A DNA stretch of 37,160 nucleotides from Petralouisia muris (GTDB lineage: Bacteria; Bacillota; Clostridia; Lachnospirales; Lachnospiraceae), in NCBI RefSeq assembly GCF_004793545.1, contig NZ_SRYA01000048.1, forward strand, positions 1 to 37,160, given 5' to 3'. Each line of letters begins with the position of its first letter. Positions within the stretch are counted from its first letter, which is position 1. Position numbers and translations under genes: made by a program. The notes below the pieces were generated by a model. It was not told where the DNA came from. It saw only the letters and a program-made list of their open reading frames with translations, and searched no databases. Shown piece by piece: positions 16,408-24,173 of this stretch.

Positions 16408-16881
16408 CTATAATTTACATAATCCTATTCTAACTGCTTTCCATATTTTTTTCAATTGTTTTTTCCAAAACCGTAAGACTTTTTTCAGCATCTTTTTCAA
16501 ATGTCCCAGAGGCCCTTTCAGGATACGGGCTGTCCACACCAGGGGCCTGCCTACCAGAAACAGAATTTTTTCTAAGAGAAATACGCTTCCTTTTACTACC
16601 CAGGCGCTGAGCAAAAGATTATAGATTAACATCCCAACCAGAACGCCGCCTATCACAAATCCCCGGATATAGCCGCTGTTCTCCCGGTACAGCATGGCAA
16701 AGAGAGCAATGGCGCTCCCAATCCAAAATAACAGGTCTTCCGCTCCCGTCACCCAGGCTTTATGGGAAATCAGCCTTCTCATAATTCGAAGCAGATCGTA
16801 CACAAACAGAAGTATCATTCCGGTAAAGAAAGAGGCCAGCAGCACATCTGCTTCCTTTATAATCCCTGCGCTTACCTGCAT
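16408..16881 (-). CDS. yabQ: Spore cortex biosynthesis protein YabQ
   Basis: YabQ is a membrane protein needed for spore cortex assembly and works in the mother cell. The 157-residue sequence has a first membrane segment (LLASFFTGMILLFVYDLLR), then two or three more in residues 50-110, and a Lys-rich amphipathic C-terminus. The FxxGMxLxxxYDLLRxxRR pattern is the family hallmark. The start ATG at 16881 shares its A with the yabP stop (TGATG), so the two genes are translationally coupled. Confidence 0.92.
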   Translation of the reverse strand: MQVSAGIIKEADVLLASFFTGMILLFVYDLLRIMRRLISHKAWVTGAEDLLFWIGSAIALFAMLYRENSGYIRGFVIGGVLVGMLIYNLLLSAWVVKGSVFLLEKILFLVGRPLVWTARILKGPLGHLKKMLKKVLRFWKKQLKKIWKAVRIGLCKL

Positions 16882-17165
16882 CACTTAAACAATCTTCCCA
16901 GGAAAGATTCGCCTTGCTTTGCGGAAGATTTCACATCTGAATAGGTAAAACTGTCGATTTTTCCTTCAATGTCTATCTCTCCCTTTTCCAGTGTCAGGCG
17001 GTTTACGTGAAGATCATTTCCCTTTATCATCAGCATTCCCATTTCCGTTTCCAAGAGGATTTCTCCCACATCAAAGGAAAGCACGTCAATTACGCCATTC
17101 AATACTCCGTTTTTCCGGTTGGATATTACAATCTTATGACTGCCTCCCGCCGCTCTTTCTTCCAT
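16881..17165 (-). CDS. yabP: Sporulation protein YabP
   Basis: YabP is a small spore protein of the YabP/YqfC family, made in the mother cell. The 94-residue sequence carries the family pattern (ISNRKNGVLNGVIDVLSFD, then LLETEMGMLMIKG, LHVNRLTLEKGEIDIEG). The frame extends to 17183, but GGAGG seven bases before ATG 17165 marks the start. It overlaps yabQ by one base and follows rqcP by 82 bases. Confidence 0.93.
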   Translation of the reverse strand: MEERAAGGSHKIVISNRKNGVLNGVIDVLSFDVGEILLETEMGMLMIKGNDLHVNRLTLEKGEIDIEGKIDSFTYSDVKSSAKQGESFLGRLFK

Positions 17166-17247
17166 ATAAAAACCTCCTTCCATATTTCCGGGACCATATG
17201 GATGTCCTTTTTAAATATATGAAGGAGGCTGGATTTTATGCCTGCAA

Positions 17248-17487
17248 TTAGAGATATTTAAATAATTCTTTCGCTTCTTCCTTCCTGCTGGTGTCCTGTA
17301 CTGCCAGCACTTCTACTTTTACATTTTTGGTTCCGAAGCCAATCTCGATCTCATCGCCCACTTTAACATCCTGGGACGCTTTCGCCACTTTTCCATTCAC
17401 GGACACTCTGCCTGCATCACAGGCTTCATTTGCCACAGTTCTCCGCTTAATCAGACGGGAAACTTTTAAATATTTATCAAGCCGCAC
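17248..17487 (-). CDS. rqcP: S4-domain RNA-binding protein RqcP (YabO/Hsp15 family)
   Basis: RqcP binds stalled 50S-peptidyl-tRNA complexes and helps RqcH add Ala tails in ribosome quality control. The 79-residue protein is a single S4 domain: MRLDKYLKVSRLIKRRTVAN, then AGRVSVNGK and the VGDEIEI turn. It starts at GTG 17487 behind GGAGAGG. It lies between hup and yabP, the usual place for yabO. Confidence 0.93.
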   Translation of the reverse strand: MRLDKYLKVSRLIKRRTVANEACDAGRVSVNGKVAKASQDVKVGDEIEIGFGTKNVKVEVLAVQDTSRKEEAKELFKYL

Positions 17488-17634
17488 TTTTTCCTCTCCT
17501 CTCTCAAAATAGAATCCAGCTGAAAAGCCCTGAGTTCTTTGCTTAGGAACTGTTCAGAAATAACTTTTATATAGTGCGCAGAATTTTTCTTCGATAGCGC
17601 CGTTTAAAAATCAGGCGCATAACTCATATGGAAA

Positions 17635-17667
17635 GAGGACTCTCTGCATCTATCCCAGAGAGTCCTC
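17635..17667 (-). terminator. Terminator after hup
   Basis: GAGGACTCTCTG (17635-17646) pairs perfectly with 17656-17667 over a 9-base loop. The minus-strand tail is only TTTCC, so read-through into rqcP is possible. The rest of the 200-base hup-rqcP gap shows no gene. Confidence 0.75.
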
Positions 17668-17685
17668 AATAATGTCATAAACTGA

Positions 17686-17961
17686 CTACGCATTAATTAA
17701 ATCTTTTAACGCTTTACCTGCCTTAAATTTCGGCGCTTTGGAAGCCGGAATTACCATCTCCTCACCACTCTGTGGATTTCTTCCGGTTCTTGCCGCACGT
17801 TCGGAAACTTCAAAAGTACCGAATCCAACCAACTGAATCTTCTCTCCCTTTTTCAGTTCTTCTGTAACTACATCAGTGAATGCCTTTAATGCCTTCTCAG
17901 CATCTTTTCTGGACAATTCCGTTTTCTCAGACATCGCTGCAATTAATTCTGCTTTGTTCAT
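17686..17961 (-). CDS. hup: Nucleoid protein HU
   Basis: HU is the histone-like dimer that bends and compacts DNA. The 91-residue sequence starts MNKAELIAAMSEKTELSRKD. It carries the HU signature GFGTFEVSERAARTGRNPQ and the tip residues of the DNA-binding arms (RNPQSGE), and ends FKAGKALKDLINA. GGAGG before ATG 17961 rules out the longer frame to 18006. It has its own very strong promoter. Confidence 0.97.
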   Translation of the reverse strand: MNKAELIAAMSEKTELSRKDAEKALKAFTDVVTEELKKGEKIQLVGFGTFEVSERAARTGRNPQSGEEMVIPASKAPKFKAGKALKDLINA

Positions 17962-18058
17962 GACAAAATTCCTCCTCTGGATTCTATTTAAAATTATTGT
18001 GGCCATATATCTGTCAAAGTAATTTCTTTTCTTTATATCCTAAACCACATATTTAAGG

Positions 18059-18087
18059 ATTATATATGTTTTACAGCATTTTGTCAA
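18059..18087 (-). promoter_or_regulatory. Perfect-consensus promoter of hup, overlapping the end of pgcA
   Basis: On the minus strand TTGACA (18082-18087) and TATAAT (18059-18064) are both perfect and 17 bases apart. The -35 and most of the spacer lie inside the last codons of the phosphoglucomutase gene. The leader to the hup ATG is about 90 bases. Confidence 0.85.
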
Positions 18088-19804
18088 TCATTGCAAGCAC
18101 TTCTTTCCCTAATTGTTCAGATTTTTCATCGGCATCCGACAAAGAAGTTCCTTTTACGCCATAGTAGAACTTCACCTTCGGTTCTGTTCCGGAAGGTCTT
18201 ACACATACCCATGCGTCCTCTGTCAGGTCATAATACAGCACATTGGAGGAGGGAAGCCCTGTTGGCGTTACCTGTCCGTCCGCCATATTCTGAATGGCAT
18301 CCTTCTTGTAATCCCTTGCAGATACCACCCGATATCCTCCGATTTCCCTGGGCATATTCTCTCTTAAGGTATTCATGATCTCCTGAATCTTTTCTAATCC
18401 TTCGATTCCCTTTAAGGTAATCGCCTTTACATCATCCTTGTAATAGCCGTAACGTTCATACATAGCAATCATGGCGTCCCACAAAGTCATGTTTTTCGTT
18501 TTGTAATATGCAGCTGCTTCACATAAGGTCATGGAAGCCACTACCGCATCCTTGTCCCTTGCGTAAGTTCCTGTCAGGCAGCCGTAACTCTCTTCCATGC
18601 CGAACAGATAAGTTCCTTTTCCGGTGTTCTCAAATTCCAGAATCTTCTGGCCGATAAACTTGAATCCGGTCAATACCTCAATCAATTCAATACCGTAGTA
18701 TTTCGCAATGGCGTCTGCCATATTGGTGGAAACAATGGACTTTACAAAAGCCCCATCCGCCGGAAGTCCGTCCTTCTCTTTTCTCTGGCTGATGACATAA
18801 TCACCGATGAGACAGCCTGACATATTACCAGTAAGGCTGTGATATTCTCCCGTTTGGGAATCCTTCACATAGACGCCAAGACGGTCAGCATCCGGGTCTG
18901 TGGCAAGGATCAAATCTGCATCTACTTCTTTGCCAAGCTTTAAACCTAACTGGAACGCCTCTTCCGATTCCGGATTGGGATAGCTTACGGTTGGGAATTC
19001 CCCATCCGGCAGCTCTTGCTCCGGCACCACGTAAACATGCTCAAATCCAAGTTCCTTCAGCACACGGCGCACCGGAATATTTCCAGTTCCATGCAGCGGG
19101 GAGTATACAATCTTCATGTCCTTTGCCACTGCATCAATGCAGTCCTGACGCAGAACCAGGCTCTTTAACTCTTCCATATAAGGATCGTCGATATCTTTGC
19201 CGATAACGGTATAAAGTCCGGCCTTCTCTGCCTCTGCCTTGTCCATAGTTTTCACTGTCGCATAATCGGTAACCTTCTTCACCTCATCCATAATTCCCTT
19301 ATCATGGGGCGGGGTAATCTGAGCGCCGTCCTCCCAGTATACCTTATATCCATTATATTCAGGGGGATTATGGCTTGCAGTAATGTTGATTCCTGCAATA
19401 CATCCCAGCTTGCGAACTGCATAGGACAATTCAGGGGTCGGCCTTAAGGATTCAAACACATACGCCTTAATCCCGTTCGCTGCCAGGCACAGAGCCGCTT
19501 CATCTGCAAATTCCGGTGACATTCTTCTGGAATCATAAGCAATTGCCACACCCTTAGCCTGTCCGTTTACTGATGCAATATAATTCGCAAGTCCCTGGGT
19601 AGCCTTGCGTACCGTATAGATGTTCATACGGTTTGTTCCAGCTCCAATGACACCGCGAAGCCCTGCGGTACCAAATTCCAGATCCATATAAAAACGATCT
19701 TCTATCTCTTTTTCATCTTCTGCAATTCCTTTTAACTCCGCTTTGGTTGCTTCATCAAAATATGGGTTATTTAACCACTCCTGATACATTTCTTTGTAAT
19801 CCAT
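18071..19804 (-). CDS. pgcA: Alpha-phosphoglucomutase / phospho-sugar mutase
   Basis: The enzyme interconverts glucose-1-P and glucose-6-P, feeding glycogen and cell-envelope sugars. The 577-residue protein has all four alpha-D-phosphohexomutase domains. The phosphoserine loop is TASHNPPEYNGYK, the metal loop is DPDADR, the sugar-binding loop is GMEESYG and the phosphate-binding loop is RPSGTEPK. The FGTAGLRG motif near the N-terminus is typical of the PgcA branch. AGGAGG before ATG 19804 sets the start, and it is transcribed from its own promoter. Confidence 0.95.
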   Translation of the reverse strand: MDYKEMYQEWLNNPYFDEATKAELKGIAEDEKEIEDRFYMDLEFGTAGLRGVIGAGTNRMNIYTVRKATQGLANYIASVNGQAKGVAIAYDSRRMSPEFADEAALCLAANGIKAYVFESLRPTPELSYAVRKLGCIAGINITASHNPPEYNGYKVYWEDGAQITPPHDKGIMDEVKKVTDYATVKTMDKAEAEKAGLYTVIGKDIDDPYMEELKSLVLRQDCIDAVAKDMKIVYSPLHGTGNIPVRRVLKELGFEHVYVVPEQELPDGEFPTVSYPNPESEEAFQLGLKLGKEVDADLILATDPDADRLGVYVKDSQTGEYHSLTGNMSGCLIGDYVISQRKEKDGLPADGAFVKSIVSTNMADAIAKYYGIELIEVLTGFKFIGQKILEFENTGKGTYLFGMEESYGCLTGTYARDKDAVVASMTLCEAAAYYKTKNMTLWDAMIAMYERYGYYKDDVKAITLKGIEGLEKIQEIMNTLRENMPREIGGYRVVSARDYKKDAIQNMADGQVTPTGLPSSNVLYYDLTEDAWVCVRPSGTEPKVKFYYGVKGTSLSDADEKSEQLGKEVLAMIDKML

Positions 19805-19895
19805 TCTAATCCTCCTCGTTTATGTTTCTGCAGCGCTGCGGCGTCCGGCCGCATTGATTTCATGCAAACTGCATGGATAAAAACCTGCTGCTTTT

Positions 19896-19924
19896 ATCAT
19901 ACTTCAAGAGGGGGAATTTCTCAA
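19896..19924 (-). promoter_or_regulatory. Promoter of pgcA
   Basis: On the minus strand TTGAGA (19919-19924) and TATGAT (19896-19901) are 17 bases apart, about 90 bases before the start codon. The remaining gap up to 20036 holds nothing else I can name. Confidence 0.6.
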
Positions 19925-20036
19925 CTGTTTTTTGGAAAATTCCGGGGTAAGGAAACGTTTTTTATACAGGAGACAGATGTCAATGAAAAACTGCCCGCAA
20001 TGACCTGTGCAGTAAAATATAAAAAATCTCTGTCCC

Positions 20037-21296
20037 TTATTGCCTTGTGGCGTTGCCGCTGGTTACGTTGCTGCTGTTATTGTTGTTATTGTTGTTATTA
20101 TTATTGTTATTGCTGTTATTGTTGTTATTGCTGTTATTATTGTTGCTGTTACTATTATTATTATGATTGTTGTTATTGTTGTTATTGCTGTTATTGCTGT
20201 TATTGCTGTTACTGTTATTATTATTGGCGTTACTGCTGCTGGGGGGGTTGGCTGTGGAAATCGTCTCGTCCGAACTCTTATCCGTAAGCTTAATGGTTAA
20301 CTCTGCTGTCTTGGAGTTTACAATGAGAATCTTGCTCCATTCCTCATAGCCTTCCGCTTTGGCAGTCAGACGGTGGGCGCCGTAGCGGACTTCCACTGCA
20401 TGGCTGATATCTATTTTCTCCCCGTCCAGATAAACCTCTGCATTTGCCGGTTCTACTTTAAACTGAATCTGGCAGGACTTGGGGCCTTCGCCCTTTAGCT
20501 CGTTCAGATCCACGGTGGTTTCCTGGTTTGCTTCCACAGTGATCTCCCGGCTGCCGCCGTAGCCGTCATTGGCAACTGCCAGAAGATACGTTCCTTCCGC
20601 CACTTCAATCCGCATCTGGGGCACAATCTTCATTGACAATAAATTGCCAATCGTAATGTAGCCTCCCTGAAAAATCTCGGCGTTCTTCAGGGCTACCGTT
20701 CCATGGCCTGCCAGCACCTGAATGGTATAAATCTGCCTGTCAATCCCCCGCAGGCAGATGGTGTCCTGCTCGCTGATTTCCGACAGAGATATCTTGCTGT
20801 TTCCGTGATAGGCAGCTACTTTATCATCAAAAAAATAGGTGCTGCCGCCTACGCTTAAGGTCTGCTTTGTCAGATCCAGGGTGAAATGATACAGATCATC
20901 ATAAGAAAATACCTCTTCAGAAATCTGAACGTTTACAAGGGTTTCGCCCCTTCGTTCCACTGTCACCAACTCTCCCACGGAAATCTGGCTTACCGTCAGA
21001 TTATCTCCGTATTTCCCCTTGAAATAAGTTGCGCCGGTATAATTAAAGGGCTTCTCTCTTGTGGTATCCCAGTCCTGCAGCGTAATCATGCTTCGCTCTG
21101 TGTCAATGGCTGTCACTACATAAAGCTTGTCGGTTTCTTTCAGTATTTCCACCTCTTCAATAAAGCCCTCCTCTTTTTCTCTTCCGTTCAGGGATTCTCT
21201 GCCGTCTGTAAGTTTGCTTCCAGACTCTTTGCATCCGGCCAGCAGTAATCCCAGCAGAGCCGCCAGTAAAATCATATAAATATTTTTCTTTTGCAT
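20037..21296 (-). CDS. PEGA-domain lipoprotein with Asn-rich C-terminal tail
   Basis: This is a secreted, lipid-anchored protein. It has a signal peptide with the lipobox LLAGC (Cys22), a Ser/Lys/Glu-rich linker, and several beta-rich units of about 70 residues (IDTERSMITLQD, LSVGGSTYFFDD). A PEGA domain follows at about 276-338 (VEPANAEVYLDGEKI, YGAHRLTAKAEGYEEW). The last 60 residues are almost only Asn and Ser (about 355-409), ending SGNATRQ. The PEGA domain suggests a cell-surface or peptidoglycan-associated role; the actual function is unknown. It starts 12 bases after the CotS-like gene behind GAGGAGG and so shares its operon. Confidence 0.85.
   Translation of the reverse strand: MQKKNIYMILLAALLGLLLAGCKESGSKLTDGRESLNGREKEEGFIEEVEILKETDKLYVVTAIDTERSMITLQDWDTTREKPFNYTGATYFKGKYGDNLTVSQISVGELVTVERRGETLVNVQISEEVFSYDDLYHFTLDLTKQTLSVGGSTYFFDDKVAAYHGNSKISLSEISEQDTICLRGIDRQIYTIQVLAGHGTVALKNAEIFQGGYITIGNLLSMKIVPQMRIEVAEGTYLLAVANDGYGGSREITVEANQETTVDLNELKGEGPKSCQIQFKVEPANAEVYLDGEKIDISHAVEVRYGAHRLTAKAEGYEEWSKILIVNSKTAELTIKLTDKSSDETISTANPPSSSNANNNNSNSNNSNNSNNNNNNNHNNNSNSNNNNSNNNNNSNNNNNNNNNNNNSSNVTSGNATRQ
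20071..20230. repeat. Triplet microsatellite encoding the Asn/Ser tail
   Basis: On the plus strand this stretch is nearly pure GTT/ATT/GCT triplets; on the coding strand they are AAC/AAT/AGC codons. Slippage would change the tail length in whole codons without breaking the frame. Confidence 0.85.
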
Positions 21297-21308
21297 CTTA
21301 ATTCCTCC

Positions 21309-22304
21309 TCAGGCTTTTTTCCACATCAAATGCAGGAAGCTTTCCCTGGCCTCATTCTGAGAAATGAACTTCTCAAGTTTTTCCAGATTTCGTCCGCACA
21401 CCCAGGCTTTGCTGGTATTAAAATAATGATTTGCAATTTTCCAGAATTTTTCCGGATAAGCAAGGCGGATATAAAGCTGCTTCATCTCCTGCTCGCTTAA
21501 AGCTCTGACTTTATGGTAAGCGCTCAGCATATCCATCCCCAGGCCCATATTCCAGTTATGCTTTTCCAGAATTTTGCGCATAAAATTTCCAAGATCCGAC
21601 GCCTGGATATCATAGGATGCTTTTTCAAAATTCAGCACTGCAATTCCCTGTCTGGAAAACAGTACATTGTGTTGGTTGTAATCTCCGTGACAGATACCAT
21701 AGACGCCTTCTTTTTCTCCATCCTCTTCTCTTTTTTGCTCCTGTTTCTGCAATTCCACCACTTCCAGGGCCTCTTTGTAAAATATATCATAGCTTTTCAA
21801 AAACTCCATCTCAAAATCTGTTTTCTTTTTTCTGGAAAAAATGAAATTGCGGACTTTTTTCAATTCTCTCGTATGTCTTTCATTTTCTTCCAGCAGAGTA
21901 TGATCCCTTACCTGAAGATATTCCGGTATTTCCTCCGGAAATTCCCTGAGTACATTATGTATATCGGCTAACTGCCGGATGGACTTTAAAATATCATCCC
22001 TGCTCTTGGTATCACATTCCCTGCCTTCATACCAATCTCTTACCATATAGGCAGTTCCGTCCGCATCTCTGGCTATGGTTTTGGCGTCCCCGGTCTTTAC
22101 AATACAATCAATCCGTTCTTGTCCATGATTCTTCAAAAACTGCAGCAAACCATACAGGAAATCCGCCCTGCCCTCGGAGCCTTTATATTCTTTTAAAATC
22201 TTCAGACCTTTATCCGTATCACAAATCAATGCGCCTCTTCCTTTTACTGTCTGTCTCACTTCAAAAGGATATTGTTCCAAAATCAGATTTTCTCGATTAT
22301 ACAC
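21309..22304 (-). CDS. CotS-family spore coat / aminoglycoside phosphotransferase-like protein
   Basis: The 331-residue protein has the choline/aminoglycoside kinase fold of the CotS/YutH spore coat group. It shows an N-lobe with a Lys (LKILKEYKG), the hinge RDWYEGRECD, the catalytic loop ICHGDYNQHNVLF and a VLNFEKASYD magnesium motif where kinases have DFD/DWE. The replacement in this motif (NFEKA) keeps an acidic residue. The start is GTG 22304 behind GGAGGGG. It precedes the PEGA lipoprotein by 12 bases. A coat role in the mother cell is known for CotS; the kinase substrate, if any, is not. Confidence 0.85.
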   Translation of the reverse strand: MYNRENLILEQYPFEVRQTVKGRGALICDTDKGLKILKEYKGSEGRADFLYGLLQFLKNHGQERIDCIVKTGDAKTIARDADGTAYMVRDWYEGRECDTKSRDDILKSIRQLADIHNVLREFPEEIPEYLQVRDHTLLEENERHTRELKKVRNFIFSRKKKTDFEMEFLKSYDIFYKEALEVVELQKQEQKREEDGEKEGVYGICHGDYNQHNVLFSRQGIAVLNFEKASYDIQASDLGNFMRKILEKHNWNMGLGMDMLSAYHKVRALSEQEMKQLYIRLAYPEKFWKIANHYFNTSKAWVCGRNLEKLEKFISQNEARESFLHLMWKKA

Positions 22305-22327
22305 ATAAACCCCTCCACCATGATATT

Positions 22328-22346
22328 CACAGGATTATTTCCTGTG
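22328..22346 (-). other. Small hairpin between cca and the CotS-like gene
   Basis: CACAGGA (22328-22334) pairs with TCCTGTG (22340-22346) over five bases. It has no T tail, so it is more likely an mRNA processing or stability element than a terminator. Confidence 0.4.
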
Positions 22347-22376
22347 TCTTTCTATCATATGTGAAAGGGTCGGATT

Positions 22377-23714
22377 CTATTCTGGTTTTCTTGCCGTTTT
22401 CAGCAATTCCAATAATTTTTCTTTGGTATTGTCCTCCGGAACATTCAATACGTGCTTTAACATCCATTCCAGCACTGCTCCCAACTCTTTGCCGGGCTTC
22501 ATTCCCAGCTTTATCAGATCATCGCCTTTTACCGCAAGCTCCTTTAAGGTCAGGCACTGCTTTTTGTCCATAATCTCCTGATAAATCCGCTGATATTCTG
22601 CAAGGTACTCCAGCTTCTCCTGCCGTTTGTATTGATTTTTCGCAAGCGTATCCGCAAGCTTCACTTCAAAAAGAGCCGGATAATTTTCCTCTCCAATTTG
22701 ATGAATGGCATGTCGGATGTTTGCTTCCTCTAGCAGCGGCCTGTGATCGTGCCAGGTAATCAGCGCTGTGACTTTGGCTATGGTATCATTGTCAAATTTT
22801 AACCGCTGCAGAATCTCTTTCGCCATCTGCGCCCCCGCCTGGGGATGCCCGTAAAAATGATACACGCCCTCTTCGTCCTGGGTCCTGCACACAGGCTTGG
22901 CAACATCATGCAGGAGCATTGTCAGACGCAGAACCTTATCTTTTCTGATATGCAGCAAAGCTTCTATCGTATGTTCTCCCACATTATAGCAATGATGCAG
23001 GTTATTCTGAGGCGTCGTCATCATTTTATCAAATTCCGGTAAAATCACACGGGTTATTCCCGTTTCATACAGCGTACGCATCTTTTCCGGATGGTCGGAA
23101 ACCAATAGCTTTACTAATTCTGTCTGAATTCGCTCCGCACTGATTTCGGCAAGATTATCCGCCAGACGGGGAATCATTTCCCTGGTTTCCTCTTCTATAG
23201 CAAATCCAAGCTGGGCCGCAAACCGCACTGCCCGCATCAGGCGCAGGGCGTCCTCCATAAAACGTTCCGCGGGATTGCCTACACAGCGGATCTGCCTGCG
23301 CTTCAAATCCCCCATTCCGTCAAATGCGTCCACCAATCCATCCTGCTCATTATAGGCCATTGCATTGATGGTAAAATCCCTCCGTCTTAAATCTTCGATT
23401 AAGTCTGAGGTAAAAATAACTTCTTTTGGATGCCTCTTATCTTCGTATTTTCCGTCAATCCGGTAAGTCGTCACTTCGAACCCTTCTCTGTCGCAGAGCA
23501 CGGTAACTGTCCCATGCCGGATTCCTGTATCTACAGTTCTTGGAAAAAGCATTTTTACCTGCTGCGGGGAAGCAGAGGTTGTAATATCCCAGTCTTCTGG
23601 CATACGTCCCAAAATGGAATCCCTCACGCATCCTCCCACCGCATAAGCTTCATATCCTGCCTCTGTCAGTGTATCTATAATAAACTTTACTTTTTCCGGT
23701 AACTGTATTATCAT
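22377..23714 (-). CDS. cca: CCA tRNA nucleotidyltransferase
   Basis: The enzyme adds or repairs the 3' CCA of tRNAs without a template. The 445-residue class II protein has the polymerase beta signature VGGCVRD...DWDITTSA with the two catalytic Asp, the RRDFTINAMA motif, the RNA-binding neck (EDALRLMRAVRFA) and an HD domain (LLHDVAKP) as in many Firmicute versions. It follows yqeY by nine bases. Neither tRNA gene in this window encodes CCA, so the enzyme is essential for them. Confidence 0.96.
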   Translation of the reverse strand: MIIQLPEKVKFIIDTLTEAGYEAYAVGGCVRDSILGRMPEDWDITTSASPQQVKMLFPRTVDTGIRHGTVTVLCDREGFEVTTYRIDGKYEDKRHPKEVIFTSDLIEDLRRRDFTINAMAYNEQDGLVDAFDGMGDLKRRQIRCVGNPAERFMEDALRLMRAVRFAAQLGFAIEEETREMIPRLADNLAEISAERIQTELVKLLVSDHPEKMRTLYETGITRVILPEFDKMMTTPQNNLHHCYNVGEHTIEALLHIRKDKVLRLTMLLHDVAKPVCRTQDEEGVYHFYGHPQAGAQMAKEILQRLKFDNDTIAKVTALITWHDHRPLLEEANIRHAIHQIGEENYPALFEVKLADTLAKNQYKRQEKLEYLAEYQRIYQEIMDKKQCLTLKELAVKGDDLIKLGMKPGKELGAVLEWMLKHVLNVPEDNTKEKLLELLKTARKPE

Positions 23715-23723
23715 ATCAAACTC

Positions 23724-24164
23724 CTATTTGCACAAATCTGCCACTACCTGATTAATTACTTTGCCATCTGCTTTGCCTTTTAATTCTGCCATAACGGCTT
23801 TCATAATCTGGCCCTTGTTCTTGGTAGCAACCACTTCTGCAAATTTCTCCGTGATATAAGCCCTTACTTCCTCTTCTGACATCATGGCCGGAGCATATTC
23901 CTTGATAACGTCATGCCGCAGCTGATATTCCTCCAGCAAATCTGTCCGTTCCGCCGGACAGGAGTCAAGCTGCTCCTTTGCCGTCTTTAATTCCTTCAAA
24001 ATCACCCGATCCACCAAAGATTCCGGAATATCCTCCCGGCAGCCCTCATCAATAGCCGCTTTCTTCACAGCGGAAACCAATGCGGAAATTGCATCCTTTC
24101 TGCCTTTATCCTTAGCCTTCATGGCTGCTATCATATCATTCTGTAATGTCTTTATCTCCATCAT
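23724..24164 (-). CDS. yqeY: GatB/YqeY domain protein
   Basis: This 146-residue protein is the stand-alone tRNA-binding domain found at the C-terminus of GatB. Family marks are the N-terminal LQNDMIAAMKAKDK, the central EEYQLRHDVIKEYAPA and the C-terminal KNKGQIMKAVMAELKGKADGKVINQVV pattern, quoted here only in part as recognisable. It begins ATGATG behind AGGAGG, so the first or second ATG may be used. It sits between the NlpC/P60 gene (nine bases) and cca. YqeY probably acts in translation, but its exact role is not settled. Confidence 0.93.
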   Translation of the reverse strand: MMEIKTLQNDMIAAMKAKDKGRKDAISALVSAVKKAAIDEGCREDIPESLVDRVILKELKTAKEQLDSCPAERTDLLEEYQLRHDVIKEYAPAMMSEEEVRAYITEKFAEVVATKNKGQIMKAVMAELKGKADGKVINQVVADLCK

Positions 24165-24173
24165 TCATCCTCC

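Noticed and set aside
17597-17618. GCGCC...GGCGC arms in the hup-rqcP gap as relatives of the 19-bp repeat
   Set aside because: Only five-base arms are shared and the similarity to the 16353-16405 repeat is limited to a short GC-rich end.
20167-20349. Plus-strand frame with a poly-Leu run
   Set aside because: It is the antisense of the Asn/Ser microsatellite of the lipoprotein gene; the low complexity explains the open frame.
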